A stretch of 38,792 nucleotides of DNA, from the IMG/VR virus record IMGVR_UViG_3300028548_006240, positions 1 to 38,792 of that record. The stretch is one strand, 5' to 3'. The notes beneath the pieces were generated by a model that made no database searches, was not told the origin of the DNA, and saw nothing but the letters and a program-made list of their open reading frames with translations. Each line of letters opens with the position of its first letter. Positions within the stretch are counted from its first letter, which is position 1. The position numbers were made by a program, and so were the translations under genes. The stretch comes from a virus. Below, piece after piece: positions 1 through 7,606 of this stretch.

Positions 1-306
1 GGTAAAAGTTTTGGCGTTTTCGTCTACGGTAACTTCAACGGTTGATAACGATAAACCTGCAACCCATGCCGAACTCATGGCATTAGCAATTAGATCGTCT
101 TGTGAAGTCTGCGATAATTCGACAGAGTATTCACCCTGTGCTTGCTCGTTACCAACTCGAACGCCGGTAATTTCTCGCGAGTCGTCTAGCTCATCAGAGA
201 TTAAAGCATCTTTGATAATTGAAGGTACGCCGCCGGTATTGCGGATCTTTGTCCAAGCCGGTGATGTTGGTGTTATGCCTGGGGTTGATTCCATCACAAA
301 ATAATG
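1..306. repeat. Left copy of imperfect direct terminal overlap
   Basis: Aligns without gaps to 38487-38792. I count 31 mismatches by eye. The 71 bp at 236-306 are identical and divergence rises toward position 1. Three of about 102 encoded residues differ, so most changes are silent. Confidence 0.9.
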
Positions 307-339
307 TGATGTATTGCTACCTGAAAAGGGAGTGCCCAT
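1..339 (-). CDS. Tail tube protein, N-terminal part (cut by left edge)
   Basis: The start ATG is at 339-337 and 113 codons are visible before the window ends at a codon boundary. Residues 12 onward match the protein that enters from the right edge (37665-38792) with three substitutions in about 102 residues. It follows a tail terminator gene, as a tail tube gene should. I infer a Phage_tail_tube_2-like protein that polymerises into the siphovirus tail tube. On a circular map this is the 5' half of the same gene as the right-edge fragment; two tandem paralogues remain possible because the overlap is not identical. Confidence 0.8.
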   Translation of the reverse strand, partial: MGTPFSGSNTSHYFVMESTPGITPTSPAWTKIRNTGGVPSIIKDALISDELDDSREITGVRVGNEQAQGEYSVELSQTSQDDLIANAMSSAWVAGLSLSTVEVTVDENAKTFT

Positions 340-370
340 GATTTTTATTTCCTATTTATAAGTTGCACCT

Positions 371-784
371 TTACAGGCGGTTAGTATACGTGTTCCAGTT
401 TACAGACATAGAGCGACTAGCCCAACCATTTTCCACAGTTAGCGCCGACAAATCAACCGATGTGATGCAAAGGCAAATGCCGCCGAATTCAAAGCAAGCG
501 CCGGTTTTAAATGTAGCATTAAGTAAATCAGCCATTTTGTTTATGGGTGCGCTACCCTGTGCTGATGCGTAGTTTATATCAACCTGATAAAACCCCTGCC
601 TAAACTCGTTGACGTTTAAATCTGCCTCCTCTGTTGGAGCTGTCAACATAAAACTAGATAGGTAAGGCGTTTTCGTGTTTGTCGGGCAGTTAATATTTTC
701 CAAACAAGTCTTTATGGCGTTGTCAGTACCAAACTGTTTAAAAGGTTTATTAAATGCCTTGGTAATATTCTCGAATATACTCAT
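371..784 (-). CDS. Tail terminator-like protein (DUF4128-type)
   Basis: A 137-aa protein that starts with an ATGA overlap on the stop of the gp10-like gene and lies directly upstream of the tail tube gene. Size, position and general character fit the DUF4128 / lambda gpU-like proteins that cap the growing tail tube and help join tail to head. There is no signal peptide or membrane segment. The family call is from recognition of overall sequence and synteny, not a search; another head-tail completion protein is the main alternative. Confidence 0.6.
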   Translation of the reverse strand: MSIFENITKAFNKPFKQFGTDNAIKTCLENINCPTNTKTPYLSSFMLTAPTEEADLNVNEFRQGFYQVDINYASAQGSAPINKMADLLNATFKTGACFEFGGICLCITSVDLSALTVENGWASRSMSVNWNTYTNRL

Positions 785-1221
785 TTGGGTAAGTCCTTTA
801 TCGCTTCTACTTCAAGCAGGCCATTAAATCGCATCACATTTACACGAACAACCCCTTTCGGGGCCTGCTTTGAAAATCCACCGGTAGTTTTTGGCCCGTC
901 ATTATAACCGCCGAATTCTATTGTTTCCGCATATGGTAAGTTATTGGATAATGTAAATGTTGACCAATCAGCAATACTTGTTATTTTTGATTCTATCGCG
1001 TTGATAGTTGACGATCCGCTCTTATCTATGCTTGATGTTATTTTTGTCGATGGCAGTTGACCCGTCGCAAACCAGTTAGCACGAAAGCGACCCTCATCAA
1101 CAGGGCTTGATTCTACGATAGCGCTAAATAACTTAATGCTTGTACCCCTGATAGCATCCTCTGCACCGTCAATAAATCCACCTGCGAAGGATTTTATATC
1201 CAATGAAAACTTATTAGTCAT
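781..1221 (-). CDS. HK97 gp10-like head-tail/minor tail protein
   Basis: The longer frame opens at 1269, but I chose the ATG at 1221 (MTNKFSLD) because a strong GGAGG lies 6 nt upstream. This start overlaps the stop of the homing endonuclease gene by 8 nt. The 146-aa product carries features typical of the gp10 group: SPVDEGRFRANW near residue 40, a NNLPYAETIEFGG segment and a C-terminal SKQAPKGVVRVNV stretch. These proteins sit between connector and tail terminator genes and help complete the neck or tail. Confidence 0.7.
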   Translation of the reverse strand: MTNKFSLDIKSFAGGFIDGAEDAIRGTSIKLFSAIVESSPVDEGRFRANWFATGQLPSTKITSSIDKSGSSTINAIESKITSIADWSTFTLSNNLPYAETIEFGGYNDGPKTTGGFSKQAPKGVVRVNVMRFNGLLEVEAIKDLPK

Positions 1222-1867
1222 GCCACAACCTCCAACCCTTGCATTGCGCTCTATACCCACCCACCACATTTGCCATGTTCCCTTGTGCTAGGTCGTTATC
1301 TCTACAGAACTTAGTTAAGTTATAAACATGCACCGCATGGCCTTGGGGTGACTCTAAAATATACGTCTTAGCTGATGCTTTTTCGTTATTCTCTTGCTTT
1401 GATATAAACCGACAAGTTTTTGGTGAGTAAATGCGATTGCCGTCAATGATGGTATCCTTATCTAAATCAAACCCATCTTTATAATTACCATCAAACCACA
1501 AAGAGAATACGCTAAAGTCGTGCCACTCATCACAGACTGTACAGTCTTTGTATGTCGGTTGTTTTTTATGGTATTTCTCGTCATAACATCTTTGCATCAT
1601 AGAGTGCCACACGTTGTATTTTTTGGTATTTACTCCGTCAACCTTACATGTTGAATTTACACCACTAAACCCAACACCGAACACCATCGGCTTTAATTTA
1701 TCCTTTACCGAGCCATTCCTTATCGCATCAGATTTGGTTCTTGTTGTGTATCCTGTTTCAAACTCCACCTTGATATTAACACTGCTAACACACTCTACTA
1801 TCTTGATGTTTCCGTAGCTTTTGGTAGTAAACTCAGCGCCAACAAATATATCTTTCATTATTCTCAT
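1214..1867 (-). CDS. HNH-type free-standing homing endonuclease
   Basis: A 217-aa protein inserted between a connector gene and the gp10-like gene. The middle carries a layout seen in phage homing nucleases: YNVWHSMMQRCYDE (about residue 85), a Y-K-D-C-T-V-C-DEWHDF segment, LDKDTIIDGN and YSPKTCRFIS. The C-terminal part (PQGHAVHVYNLTKFCRDN through a KGWRLWHD end) resembles the DNA-binding modules attached to such nucleases. GAGG lies upstream of the ATG at 1867. It likely spreads by cutting genomes lacking the insertion and has no expected virion role. The exact nuclease subfamily is uncertain. Confidence 0.7.
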   Translation of the reverse strand: MRIMKDIFVGAEFTTKSYGNIKIVECVSSVNIKVEFETGYTTRTKSDAIRNGSVKDKLKPMVFGVGFSGVNSTCKVDGVNTKKYNVWHSMMQRCYDEKYHKKQPTYKDCTVCDEWHDFSVFSLWFDGNYKDGFDLDKDTIIDGNRIYSPKTCRFISKQENNEKASAKTYILESPQGHAVHVYNLTKFCRDNDLAQGNMANVVGGYRAQCKGWRLWHD

Positions 1868-1903
1868 GATAACCTCGTTAAAGTCTCGTTACTAAAAAAG
1901 AAT

Positions 1904-1950
1904 GTGCCGTCCGGTAACGAATCGGAACGGGGTAATTAATCCCTCGGCAC
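1904..1950 (-). promoter_or_regulatory. Branched hairpin upstream of homing endonuclease gene
   Basis: GTGCCG at 1904-1909 pairs with CGGCAC at 1945-1950. Inside are two smaller stems, TCCG/CGGA and GGG/CCC, giving a three-way junction. It lies between the gene ending at 1963 and the nuclease start at 1867. No T run follows, so processing or translational control is more likely than termination. Function is inferred. Confidence 0.45.
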
Positions 1951-1962
1951 AGGTTTATTATA

Positions 1963-2367
1963 TCATTTTCTTACCTGTATTTTATAAACAACCGTTAACG
2001 CGTCGCCGGTAAAGTTAGAATGAGGTGTATCAACTATCGACCATTCAACACCATCAATCAGCATTTTATCTGCCACCCTAGGAGTATAATCAACCTCGGC
2101 TCCTAACTCGTCAACAATCAGAGTTGACACGGTTAGCATCATATCACCCTGCAATATTGTTGTACCGTTAACCAAGCCAGCTAAGTTGTTTATCTGCACA
2201 CCGGTTAAAAAATACTTAACGTCTGGGCCTATTTCATTTTCAGCGGTGGTGTCATTCCAAACAACATCACCCTGTTTTAATATCGCTAACCGGTCATCAC
2301 CTGTGCGCTCGTCAAACTTGGTTAAAAGCTTAGCAGCAACGACCTGCATTTTTTCTGCGAATGACAT
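1963..2367 (-). CDS. Putative head-closure/head-tail joining protein
   Basis: A 134-aa protein with AGG upstream of the ATG at 2367, located between a putative decoration protein and the tail completion genes. I recognise no motif. It begins with an amphipathic helix (MSFAEKMQVVAAKLLTKFDE) and continues with alternating short strands, the shape of small head-closure proteins. Position supports a stopper or head-closure role; this is inference from synteny. Confidence 0.45.
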   Translation of the reverse strand: MSFAEKMQVVAAKLLTKFDERTGDDRLAILKQGDVVWNDTTAENEIGPDVKYFLTGVQINNLAGLVNGTTILQGDMMLTVSTLIVDELGAEVDYTPRVADKMLIDGVEWSIVDTPHSNFTGDALTVVYKIQVRK

Positions 2368-2372
2368 TGTCC

Positions 2373-3053
2373 CTACCTTATTTTAACTAGTTTTAGTATT
2401 TTAGACGCTCCGTTAGCGCCGCCGTTAGCTGTTACAATGTCCGACGGTTTAGCCATGCTTAGCGTGTTGGCGCCGCTATTTGTTGCGACTATACGGAACA
2501 TGTCACCCACGGTCAGGGGGGAATTAAAGCTAAAATCAGCTATAACGTCGCTATCTCCGTCCTTTTCTATAATTTCACGCCTTAGCGTCTCATCTATCGC
2601 TGTCCAGACCACGCCGTCCGCAGATTCTTCTAACCAGCAATCGAACCCAGCAATTTGTGCCCCTGTCTTTGTTAGGTGGATCTGAATTAAAACATCAACC
2701 TGCGTCATAGCAACCAGAGCCTCTACCACTCCGTCAACCACACTAAAATCGCCTGACTCCACGCTACCGAAATTTATAACGATTTCGGTAGCCTCCGTGC
2801 CGTTATGTATTGGCAGTGCTTGGGTCGTTATGCTTCGTGTTATTACCTGGTCTAGCAGGACTGAACCGGATACAGGACCATCAAAAGTAACCGGACCTTT
2901 AAATGTCTGGTTTGTTAATTCTTCAAGATTTGCGTTTGCTGTAATTATTTGCTCGTCAACCTCACGAACTGATGAGGGGGTAATTAATCCCGTGGTGTTA
3001 TCTGGTAAATTAGTCGCAACAAGTGAAAGTAAATCGTTTTTATCTAAAGCCAT
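2373..3053 (-). CDS. Virion structural protein (decoration/appendage candidate)
   Basis: A 226-aa soluble protein. The first 40 residues (LDKNDLLSLVATNLPDNTTG, then SSVREVDEQII) resemble the capsid- or tail-binding tips found on several phage structural proteins. After a TFKGPVTFDGPVSG hinge comes a beta-rich domain. It lies between the DnaT-like adaptor and the putative closure protein, which suggests a head decoration or neck appendage. No enzymatic motif is visible. Confidence 0.45.
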   Translation of the reverse strand: MALDKNDLLSLVATNLPDNTTGLITPSSVREVDEQIITANANLEELTNQTFKGPVTFDGPVSGSVLLDQVITRSITTQALPIHNGTEATEIVINFGSVESGDFSVVDGVVEALVAMTQVDVLIQIHLTKTGAQIAGFDCWLEESADGVVWTAIDETLRREIIEKDGDSDVIADFSFNSPLTVGDMFRIVATNSGANTLSMAKPSDIVTANGGANGASKILKLVKIR

Positions 3054-3056
3054 TTT

Positions 3057-3575
3057 TTAAACTCTCCCTGTTCGCATTGATAACGAGATGCCAACACATA
3101 ATAAATTAGCTAACACATCATCAGCCTCGGTTATTTCTATTGTAGCGCCTGTCTTGTTGTTGTCAAAATATGACACTTTAACCGCTCCGGTAACTTCCTC
3201 GGATGCGATGGATAAACCGTCATCATTGGCCCGAACATTTACACCAACGGCGTAATAATGTGCGGCGATAACTTGAGCATGTTGTATTTCAATCGGCACA
3301 GAATCGGATGGTAAATCTATTTGATCACGTCCAGCGCATTTATAAGCGTTAACCCTAGGCCATGCTAGCGCCTGTGTATCTACCAAACGCTCACCAGAAT
3401 ACGAGCCCTCGAATAAATCGACATATAAGGCCGCTTTACGCATGAATATATCAGCTTGCGTATCATCGATTGGTAATGTATATCCGTATTTAACACCGTA
3501 TGCTCTAGCGTCAACTAGCGAAATATAACTATCCGCATCAACTAAGCCTGTACCATCTTCAACTATTAACGCCAT
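3057..3575 (-). CDS. Head-tail adaptor, DnaT-like family
   Basis: A 172-aa protein beginning MALIVEDGTGL and containing DADSYISL, a WPR motif (ALAWPRVNAY) and a later IPIEI-like helix start (SVPIEIQHAQVIAA). This pattern is characteristic of phage proteins often labelled putative DnaT-like ssDNA-binding proteins, which are in fact connector adaptors placed after the capsid gene. A leftward terminator-like hairpin lies just upstream (3585-3611). Confidence 0.65.
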   Translation of the reverse strand: MALIVEDGTGLVDADSYISLVDARAYGVKYGYTLPIDDTQADIFMRKAALYVDLFEGSYSGERLVDTQALAWPRVNAYKCAGRDQIDLPSDSVPIEIQHAQVIAAHYYAVGVNVRANDDGLSIASEEVTGAVKVSYFDNNKTGATIEITEADDVLANLLCVGISLSMRTGRV

Positions 3576-3584
3576 AATTTTTCC

Positions 3585-3611
3585 AATAAAAAAGGACTAT
3601 CTCTAGTCCTT
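3585..3611 (-). terminator. Intrinsic terminator-like hairpin between capsid and adaptor genes
   Basis: Read leftward, a 7-bp stem AAGGACT/AGTCCTT (3605-3611 with 3592-3598) with a 6-nt loop is followed by a T-rich run. It sits after the 74-aa gene and before the adaptor gene, so it may lower expression of connectors relative to capsid. Confidence 0.6.
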
Positions 3612-3631
3612 ATATTAACACAACTTAAAGT

Positions 3632-3856
3632 TTAAGCACTCTTAGCTTTTGTAACAGGCTTTGGCTTTTCGCCTTTGGCCTTAGCTACGAGGTAAGCCGT
3701 TTCTTTTGAGTCGTTACCGGCAACAACTTCATTGCCTTTAAATCCAACAAAACAAAAGTTCTGAGCATCACATAAAACAGCACCAGGGTTTTTAGCTCGG
3801 GCAATTGCCGCTTCTTCAACAGTGAATTTACTTTGTATAATAATACGTTTAGCCAT
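3632..3856 (-). CDS. Small hypothetical protein after capsid gene
   Basis: A 74-aa protein lying between the capsid gene and a terminator-like hairpin. It starts MAKRIIIQSKFTVEEA and has a basic C-terminus (KPKPVTKAKSA). No family was recognised. Co-transcription with the capsid gene ahead of the hairpin suggests it is made in quantity, possibly as a small head protein; this is inference. Confidence 0.55.
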   Translation of the reverse strand: MAKRIIIQSKFTVEEAAIARAKNPGAVLCDAQNFCFVGFKGNEVVAGNDSKETAYLVAKAKGEKPKPVTKAKSA

Positions 3857-3866
3857 GATTTACGCC

Positions 3867-4826
3867 TTATAGAGTTTGAACAATGATACCAGCGGTATCT
3901 TTTAAGCTAGTCGCAGTTTGAACCCAGTTAGTACCCAATGCAATCGCTGCATCATCTGGTTGAGTTACTGCGGTGTTCCAAGTGTAACCTTTTAACGAAA
4001 GATTGAATGAAGCTTCTTCTTTTATTAGTTGCTTGGCATTATCAAACTCAGTTCGGGTTTCAGTATAAACGCGTGAATCTCCGTTATCTTCCATCATCAC
4101 AGCGCCAGAAACTAAACCAACTTGATAATAGTTTTCAGTGCCGCCATTGTCAAAATGCAAAGCAGGTGAATCTGTCATGATTAACATACGACCAAAACCA
4201 TCTTGGACAACTTGAATGGTTTCAAATTCAAACAAACGAGCGGCGTTAGTTAATGAGTCACCGTAAATATCGTGCAACGAGTTACTGTGCATAATCCAAG
4301 TTACTAAAGCAGCAGAGCGATCACCGAATAAACGAGCACCTTGGTTAAGTGATGCAAGCTTAGCAGTTGCGGCAGTACCATCATAAACAGCAGTGACACC
4401 AACGTTAACAACACCACCAACAATCGCAGCTAATGCAGAGTTAAGCATGTATTGAAACTTAGCCGCACCAACTTGTTCACCGAAGGCAATACCAGCTTCG
4501 CGGGGATCGCGTTTGGTCCAATCAAATGCAGAACCGGTGTATTCCATAGGCAAAGAACCCATACCAACCTTAACAGCCGCTTCTTTCAAAGTAGCTAAAG
4601 GGGTTGAAGAAAGGGCAGCTATAGAAGATGGATCGCGATTGCCATATAAGCCAGCCATTAAAGCGTAGGTAGATTTTTCTGCAAAGTCACCGGCGTTATC
4701 AGCAGCACTAATCAAAGTTAATGCGTTGCGTGTTGCGCCGTTCCACAATCCAGTTTGTTGATCAACAACTTCAGTAGCTGTTAATTGTGTCCAATCGTTA
4801 AAGATATCAAAGTTAGTTAAGCTCAT
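3867..4826 (-). CDS. Major capsid protein
   Basis: A 319-aa protein with AGGA upstream of the ATG at 4826, directly after a coiled-coil scaffold-like protein. The N-terminal part has LTNFDIFNDW and VVDQQTGLWN; a mid-protein stretch covers the MEYTGSAFDWTKRDPREAG region and the C-terminal part is beta-rich with SFNLSLKGYTWN. This suits HK97-fold capsid proteins of the kind without a fused protease. Position (portal, MuF, scaffold, then capsid) is the strongest argument. Confidence 0.8.
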   Translation of the reverse strand: MSLTNFDIFNDWTQLTATEVVDQQTGLWNGATRNALTLISAADNAGDFAEKSTYALMAGLYGNRDPSSIAALSSTPLATLKEAAVKVGMGSLPMEYTGSAFDWTKRDPREAGIAFGEQVGAAKFQYMLNSALAAIVGGVVNVGVTAVYDGTAATAKLASLNQGARLFGDRSAALVTWIMHSNSLHDIYGDSLTNAARLFEFETIQVVQDGFGRMLIMTDSPALHFDNGGTENYYQVGLVSGAVMMEDNGDSRVYTETRTEFDNAKQLIKEEASFNLSLKGYTWNTAVTQPDDAAIALGTNWVQTATSLKDTAGIIVQTL

Positions 4827-4843
4827 AATAATTCCTGTTTAAT

Positions 4844-5461
4844 TTATTTTTGTTCAAGATAAGCGACTTTTTCAGCCATAGATTTATCTTTAAACGGTTT
4901 GTTTGCACCAATGCCAGCCGAGCCGCCACTACTTTCAGAGCCAGCCGCGCCGCCTCCTGAGCCTACAACGGCCTTAATGTAACGAGCGTTCGCTTCGTCC
5001 GAGACTAGCGATTGCTTAACTTCATCGACGGTTTTTGTTACGTCTCTAGACACTACAGCACCGTCTTTTACTTCAATCAAGCCGCTGAACTGCGACTGCA
5101 TATACATGCGACCGGCAGGGTCATCAGCTAAAGCCGTTGAAAAATCATTAACCGATGTTTCAATCAAACGTTTATTATTCGTTTCTTGAAATTCAAAGTT
5201 GATAGATTTTATCTTTTCATCACGCTCGGCAATTGCTGATTTATACTGCTCAACAGTGCCATCTTTTTCAGCAAGCGCAACCTTGTTGTTTTCTTCGGTG
5301 ATCGAGATTTGAAGCGTCATAGCCTCAACGCTATCTTTTGCCACCTTTTCACGATCAATTAATTCTGTGTTTTTGTTTTTTAATCCTAAAACATCAGCAT
5401 CATAATCTTTCTGAGCTTGTGCGAGCTGCTCACCCTCCAAGCCGTACTTGGTAAAGTCCAT
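4844..5461 (-). CDS. Capsid scaffolding protein
   Basis: The frame is open from 5521, but the ATG at 5461 (MDFTKYGLEG) has GGA-rich sequence upstream and fits scaffold N-termini better. The product is about 205 aa. Residues 20-100 are charged and heptad-like, predicted coiled coil. A Gly/Ser-rich linker (GSGGGAAGSESSGGS) precedes a C-terminal helix rich in Lys (KPFKDKSMAEKVAYLEQK), the capsid-binding signature of scaffolds. No protease motif is visible. Confidence 0.75.
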   Translation of the reverse strand: MDFTKYGLEGEQLAQAQKDYDADVLGLKNKNTELIDREKVAKDSVEAMTLQISITEENNKVALAEKDGTVEQYKSAIAERDEKIKSINFEFQETNNKRLIETSVNDFSTALADDPAGRMYMQSQFSGLIEVKDGAVVSRDVTKTVDEVKQSLVSDEANARYIKAVVGSGGGAAGSESSGGSAGIGANKPFKDKSMAEKVAYLEQK

Positions 5462-5539
5462 AAGTTTTCCGTCCGTTGTATTTGTGTAAGTTATTGTAAG
5501 TAAATTATGTGTTCTGGTCAAATTATAGCATTTTAATAC

Positions 5540-5568
5540 TTTATGTTAGTATTTGTGTTGATTATATA
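5540..5568 (+). promoter_or_regulatory. Putative promoter of plus-strand cassette
   Basis: TTTATG (5540-5545) and TATATA (5563-5568) are separated by 17 bp, 20 bp before the first ATG of the cassette. The -10 is good and the -35 is weak. It lies opposite in direction to every neighbouring gene. Confidence 0.5.
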
Positions 5569-5588
5569 AACGGACCAAAGGTTAAACA

Positions 5589-5786
5589 ATGATTAAAAGC
5601 TTAAAAATAGCTGCGAAATTACTCGCTATAAACGTGCTGCTAATAACGATACTAATATTTATCGGATGGGATACTTACGAATCAATCCGCCCTGAAACTT
5701 GGGGAGCTGCTGGGCGGTATTTCTATTTGACTACTAATATATTTACCATTGTTTTGTTGTTTGGTAGGTATAAGGCTAAATTATGA
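5589..5786 (+). CDS. Small membrane protein, cassette gene 1
   Basis: A 65-aa protein with AAAGG upstream of its ATG. Two hydrophobic segments, residues about 9-26 (AKLLAINVLLITILIFIG) and 43-58, predict two membrane helices with a short loop carrying WDTYESIRPETWG. It is the first gene of a three-gene plus-strand cassette inside the minus-strand head operon. Location and opposite strand suggest an accessory (moron) gene acting at the host membrane. Family not recognised. Confidence 0.65.
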   Translation: MIKSLKIAAKLLAINVLLITILIFIGWDTYESIRPETWGAAGRYFYLTTNIFTIVLLFGRYKAKL

Positions 5787-5983
5787 TTGAATTTCCATCG
5801 GCGGAATTGTGCGGGTACATATCACTTGTTAGCCTTGTTTTTTGGTCGATTAAGTACCCAAAGGAAATGAGCCTAGTGCTGATGCTTAAGGATGGGCTTT
5901 TAGTTCCAGCGTTAAATGTCATCGTCTATGCTCAAGTGCTTGTGGCTTTTAATATGATTATTTTAAAGGTGATTTATGAATAA
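5783..5983 (+). CDS. Small membrane protein, cassette gene 2
   Basis: A 66-aa protein whose ATG overlaps the previous TGA (ATGA), implying coupled translation. Two hydrophobic stretches (about residues 10-24 and 41-64) predict two membrane helices joined by a KYPKEMS-containing loop. It may form a complex with the preceding two-helix protein. No family was recognised. Confidence 0.6.
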   Translation: MIEFPSAELCGYISLVSLVFWSIKYPKEMSLVLMLKDGLLVPALNVIVYAQVLVAFNMIILKVIYE

Positions 5984-6539
5984 GCACACCAGGGCAACAC
6001 TAATCATCTTGCTTTTTTGTCTACCTGCCTGTGGTGGTAATACCAATAATGAAGGTGATGTACGGGAAAATGTTGACGACGTTTACGTTTATTACGATGA
6101 GTCATACAGGCAGTGTAATTGGAGCTACTTCAAGGAATTGACCGGCGCCACTATTTGGCCTTGGTGGTACGCTGTCGATAACGTTGATAATATTAAGGCT
6201 ATCTTCTTTGTCTATACTGACCGCATGACTGTTGGAGATATCGAGGCAGTGAGGCTATCAATAGCTGACGCTCCTATTTATATATCAACAGTTAACGAAC
6301 TCCCGGACACCCTTTACAGTCCGTCAGCTTACGGCGGGTCATACGGCCTAATTAAGGAGGTAAAGTCAGAGGCAAAAGATAACAGACTATGGGCGGTTGT
6401 TTTGGATAGGGAGGATGATTTTGAATCGTGGGGGGTGTTTGATACTGAGGCCAATACAAACACCTATGCCTTTATAGGTTGTGATGTGGTGATGGAAACC
6501 ATAGCGGAACTTATCTATGGTTCCGTTATGAGTTTTTAA
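5976..6539 (+). CDS. Lipoprotein, cassette gene 3 (superinfection-exclusion candidate)
   Basis: A 187-aa protein whose ATG overlaps the preceding stop by 8 nt. It begins with a basic n-region and hydrophobic core and then LPACGG, a lipobox with the lipidated Cys near residue 19. The mature part is acidic and aromatic-rich (TIWPWWYAV) with further cysteines. The stop overlaps the stop of the convergent MuF gene by 2 nt. Phage lipoproteins with own promoters often block receptors of incoming phages; that role is inferred from type and context, not from a recognised family. Confidence 0.7.
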   Translation: MNKHTRATLIILLFCLPACGGNTNNEGDVRENVDDVYVYYDESYRQCNWSYFKELTGATIWPWWYAVDNVDNIKAIFFVYTDRMTVGDIEAVRLSIADAPIYISTVNELPDTLYSPSAYGGSYGLIKEVKSEAKDNRLWAVVLDREDDFESWGVFDTEANTNTYAFIGCDVVMETIAELIYGSVMSF

Positions 6540-7606
6540 AGTCCTGCGGCCTCGAATACATTCGGGGCCTTTTTTCTCATCTCCGTCAAAGTCATCGCTT
6601 CAAAATTTCTATTTAATGATAACCTCCCGAATTCATCAGAGGTTAAACCGCCACTTCTTAATAGTTTAGCCCTAGTCGGTCCGATAGCATCAGCTTGAAA
6701 GGCTGCTGGTTGCTTCTTTAACCATGAAAAATAAGTTTCTTTAGTACTTACTTGCCCGTCAACACTCGCCCTTGTTGCGCCCTTATCTAAGAAATCAAAC
6801 TTTTCAGATAACACCGGTGTGGTAGTTGATCTGCAATTTGGGTGAATCGGTGGTAATGGCCCTTCCTCCATGTTAAACCGGCGACCATCTAAAGCTGTAC
6901 ATTGATCACTTGTTTTAGAGTCCAGCGTTGACACCCATTGATAGCCTTTGATCAAGTCGCTGTTTTGCTTCATCGTTAGTTGCCTGGCTTGAGTTGATGA
7001 GTGCTGAACGGCTGTTCTCACAATAGTTCGATTTGACCGGTTAACCTTAGCTAATTCACCGTCATTAAAGTTGCTGGCCTTAGTGCCTCTGATTCTTCGG
7101 GTAATCTCGCTATTGGTTTGGCCTTGGTAAAATCCCTGTTGAATGGTGTTGTTAACTAATTGGGTTTGCGTGGTTGACCAATCTTTTATAAACGGCTCCA
7201 AAAGCTGCTTACCTGAATAGTTTTGCATTTGCATAGGATTTACACGAATGGCAATTAAAGCTTGTTCAGCGGTCGGTATAGTGGACTGATAGCCGACTAC
7301 AACCTTTTCATAGCTTGCCGACTCAAATACTCCCTGTTGAAAGCCTATCTCACCCAAATCTAAAGCCAGTTGTTTATTATAATCATCATAGATAGCTTTT
7401 TGCAGGCTAGTAACATCGGCAAGCAATGCGTTTAATCGCTTCTTGCTTGTGATTGTTTCACCTTCATCCGATAGCCTTTTACGAATACCCTTCTCGATAC
7501 GCTTTAAAAACGGGGCGAACTTTTTATGCTCACCCTGTTTTAGTCGCTCAAGCAATACCTGGTTACGAACATCAATATTAATTAATGCAGGGGAAGTATC
7601 AGCCAT
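6536..7606 (-). CDS. MuF-like minor head protein
   Basis: A 356-aa protein whose ATG overlaps the portal stop (TAATG). Residues about 225-265 carry the Mu gpF signature: WVSTLDSKTSDQCTALDGR followed by PPIHPNCRSTTTPV, with the conserved Cys and the HPNCR motif. The N-terminal half is helical. MuF proteins bind the portal and enter the head during assembly. The 3' end also carries, on the other strand, the terminator of the lipoprotein cassette. Confidence 0.85.
   Translation of the reverse strand: MADTSPALINIDVRNQVLLERLKQGEHKKFAPFLKRIEKGIRKRLSDEGETITSKKRLNALLADVTSLQKAIYDDYNKQLALDLGEIGFQQGVFESASYEKVVVGYQSTIPTAEQALIAIRVNPMQMQNYSGKQLLEPFIKDWSTTQTQLVNNTIQQGFYQGQTNSEITRRIRGTKASNFNDGELAKVNRSNRTIVRTAVQHSSTQARQLTMKQNSDLIKGYQWVSTLDSKTSDQCTALDGRRFNMEEGPLPPIHPNCRSTTTPVLSEKFDFLDKGATRASVDGQVSTKETYFSWLKKQPAAFQADAIGPTRAKLLRSGGLTSDEFGRLSLNRNFEAMTLTEMRKKAPNVFEAAGL
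6548..6575 (+). terminator. Intrinsic terminator of plus-strand cassette, inside MuF coding sequence
   Basis: The stem is GGCC-t-CGAA / TTCG-g-GGCC (6548-6556 with 6561-6569) with loop TACA, followed by six T (6570-6575). It starts 9 bp after the lipoprotein stop and is at the same time antisense coding sequence for the C-terminus of the MuF protein. Confidence 0.8.

Noticed and set aside
1-306. Exact terminal redundancy of a packaged genome
   Set aside because: The copies differ at about 10% of positions, so this is not an exact direct terminal repeat.
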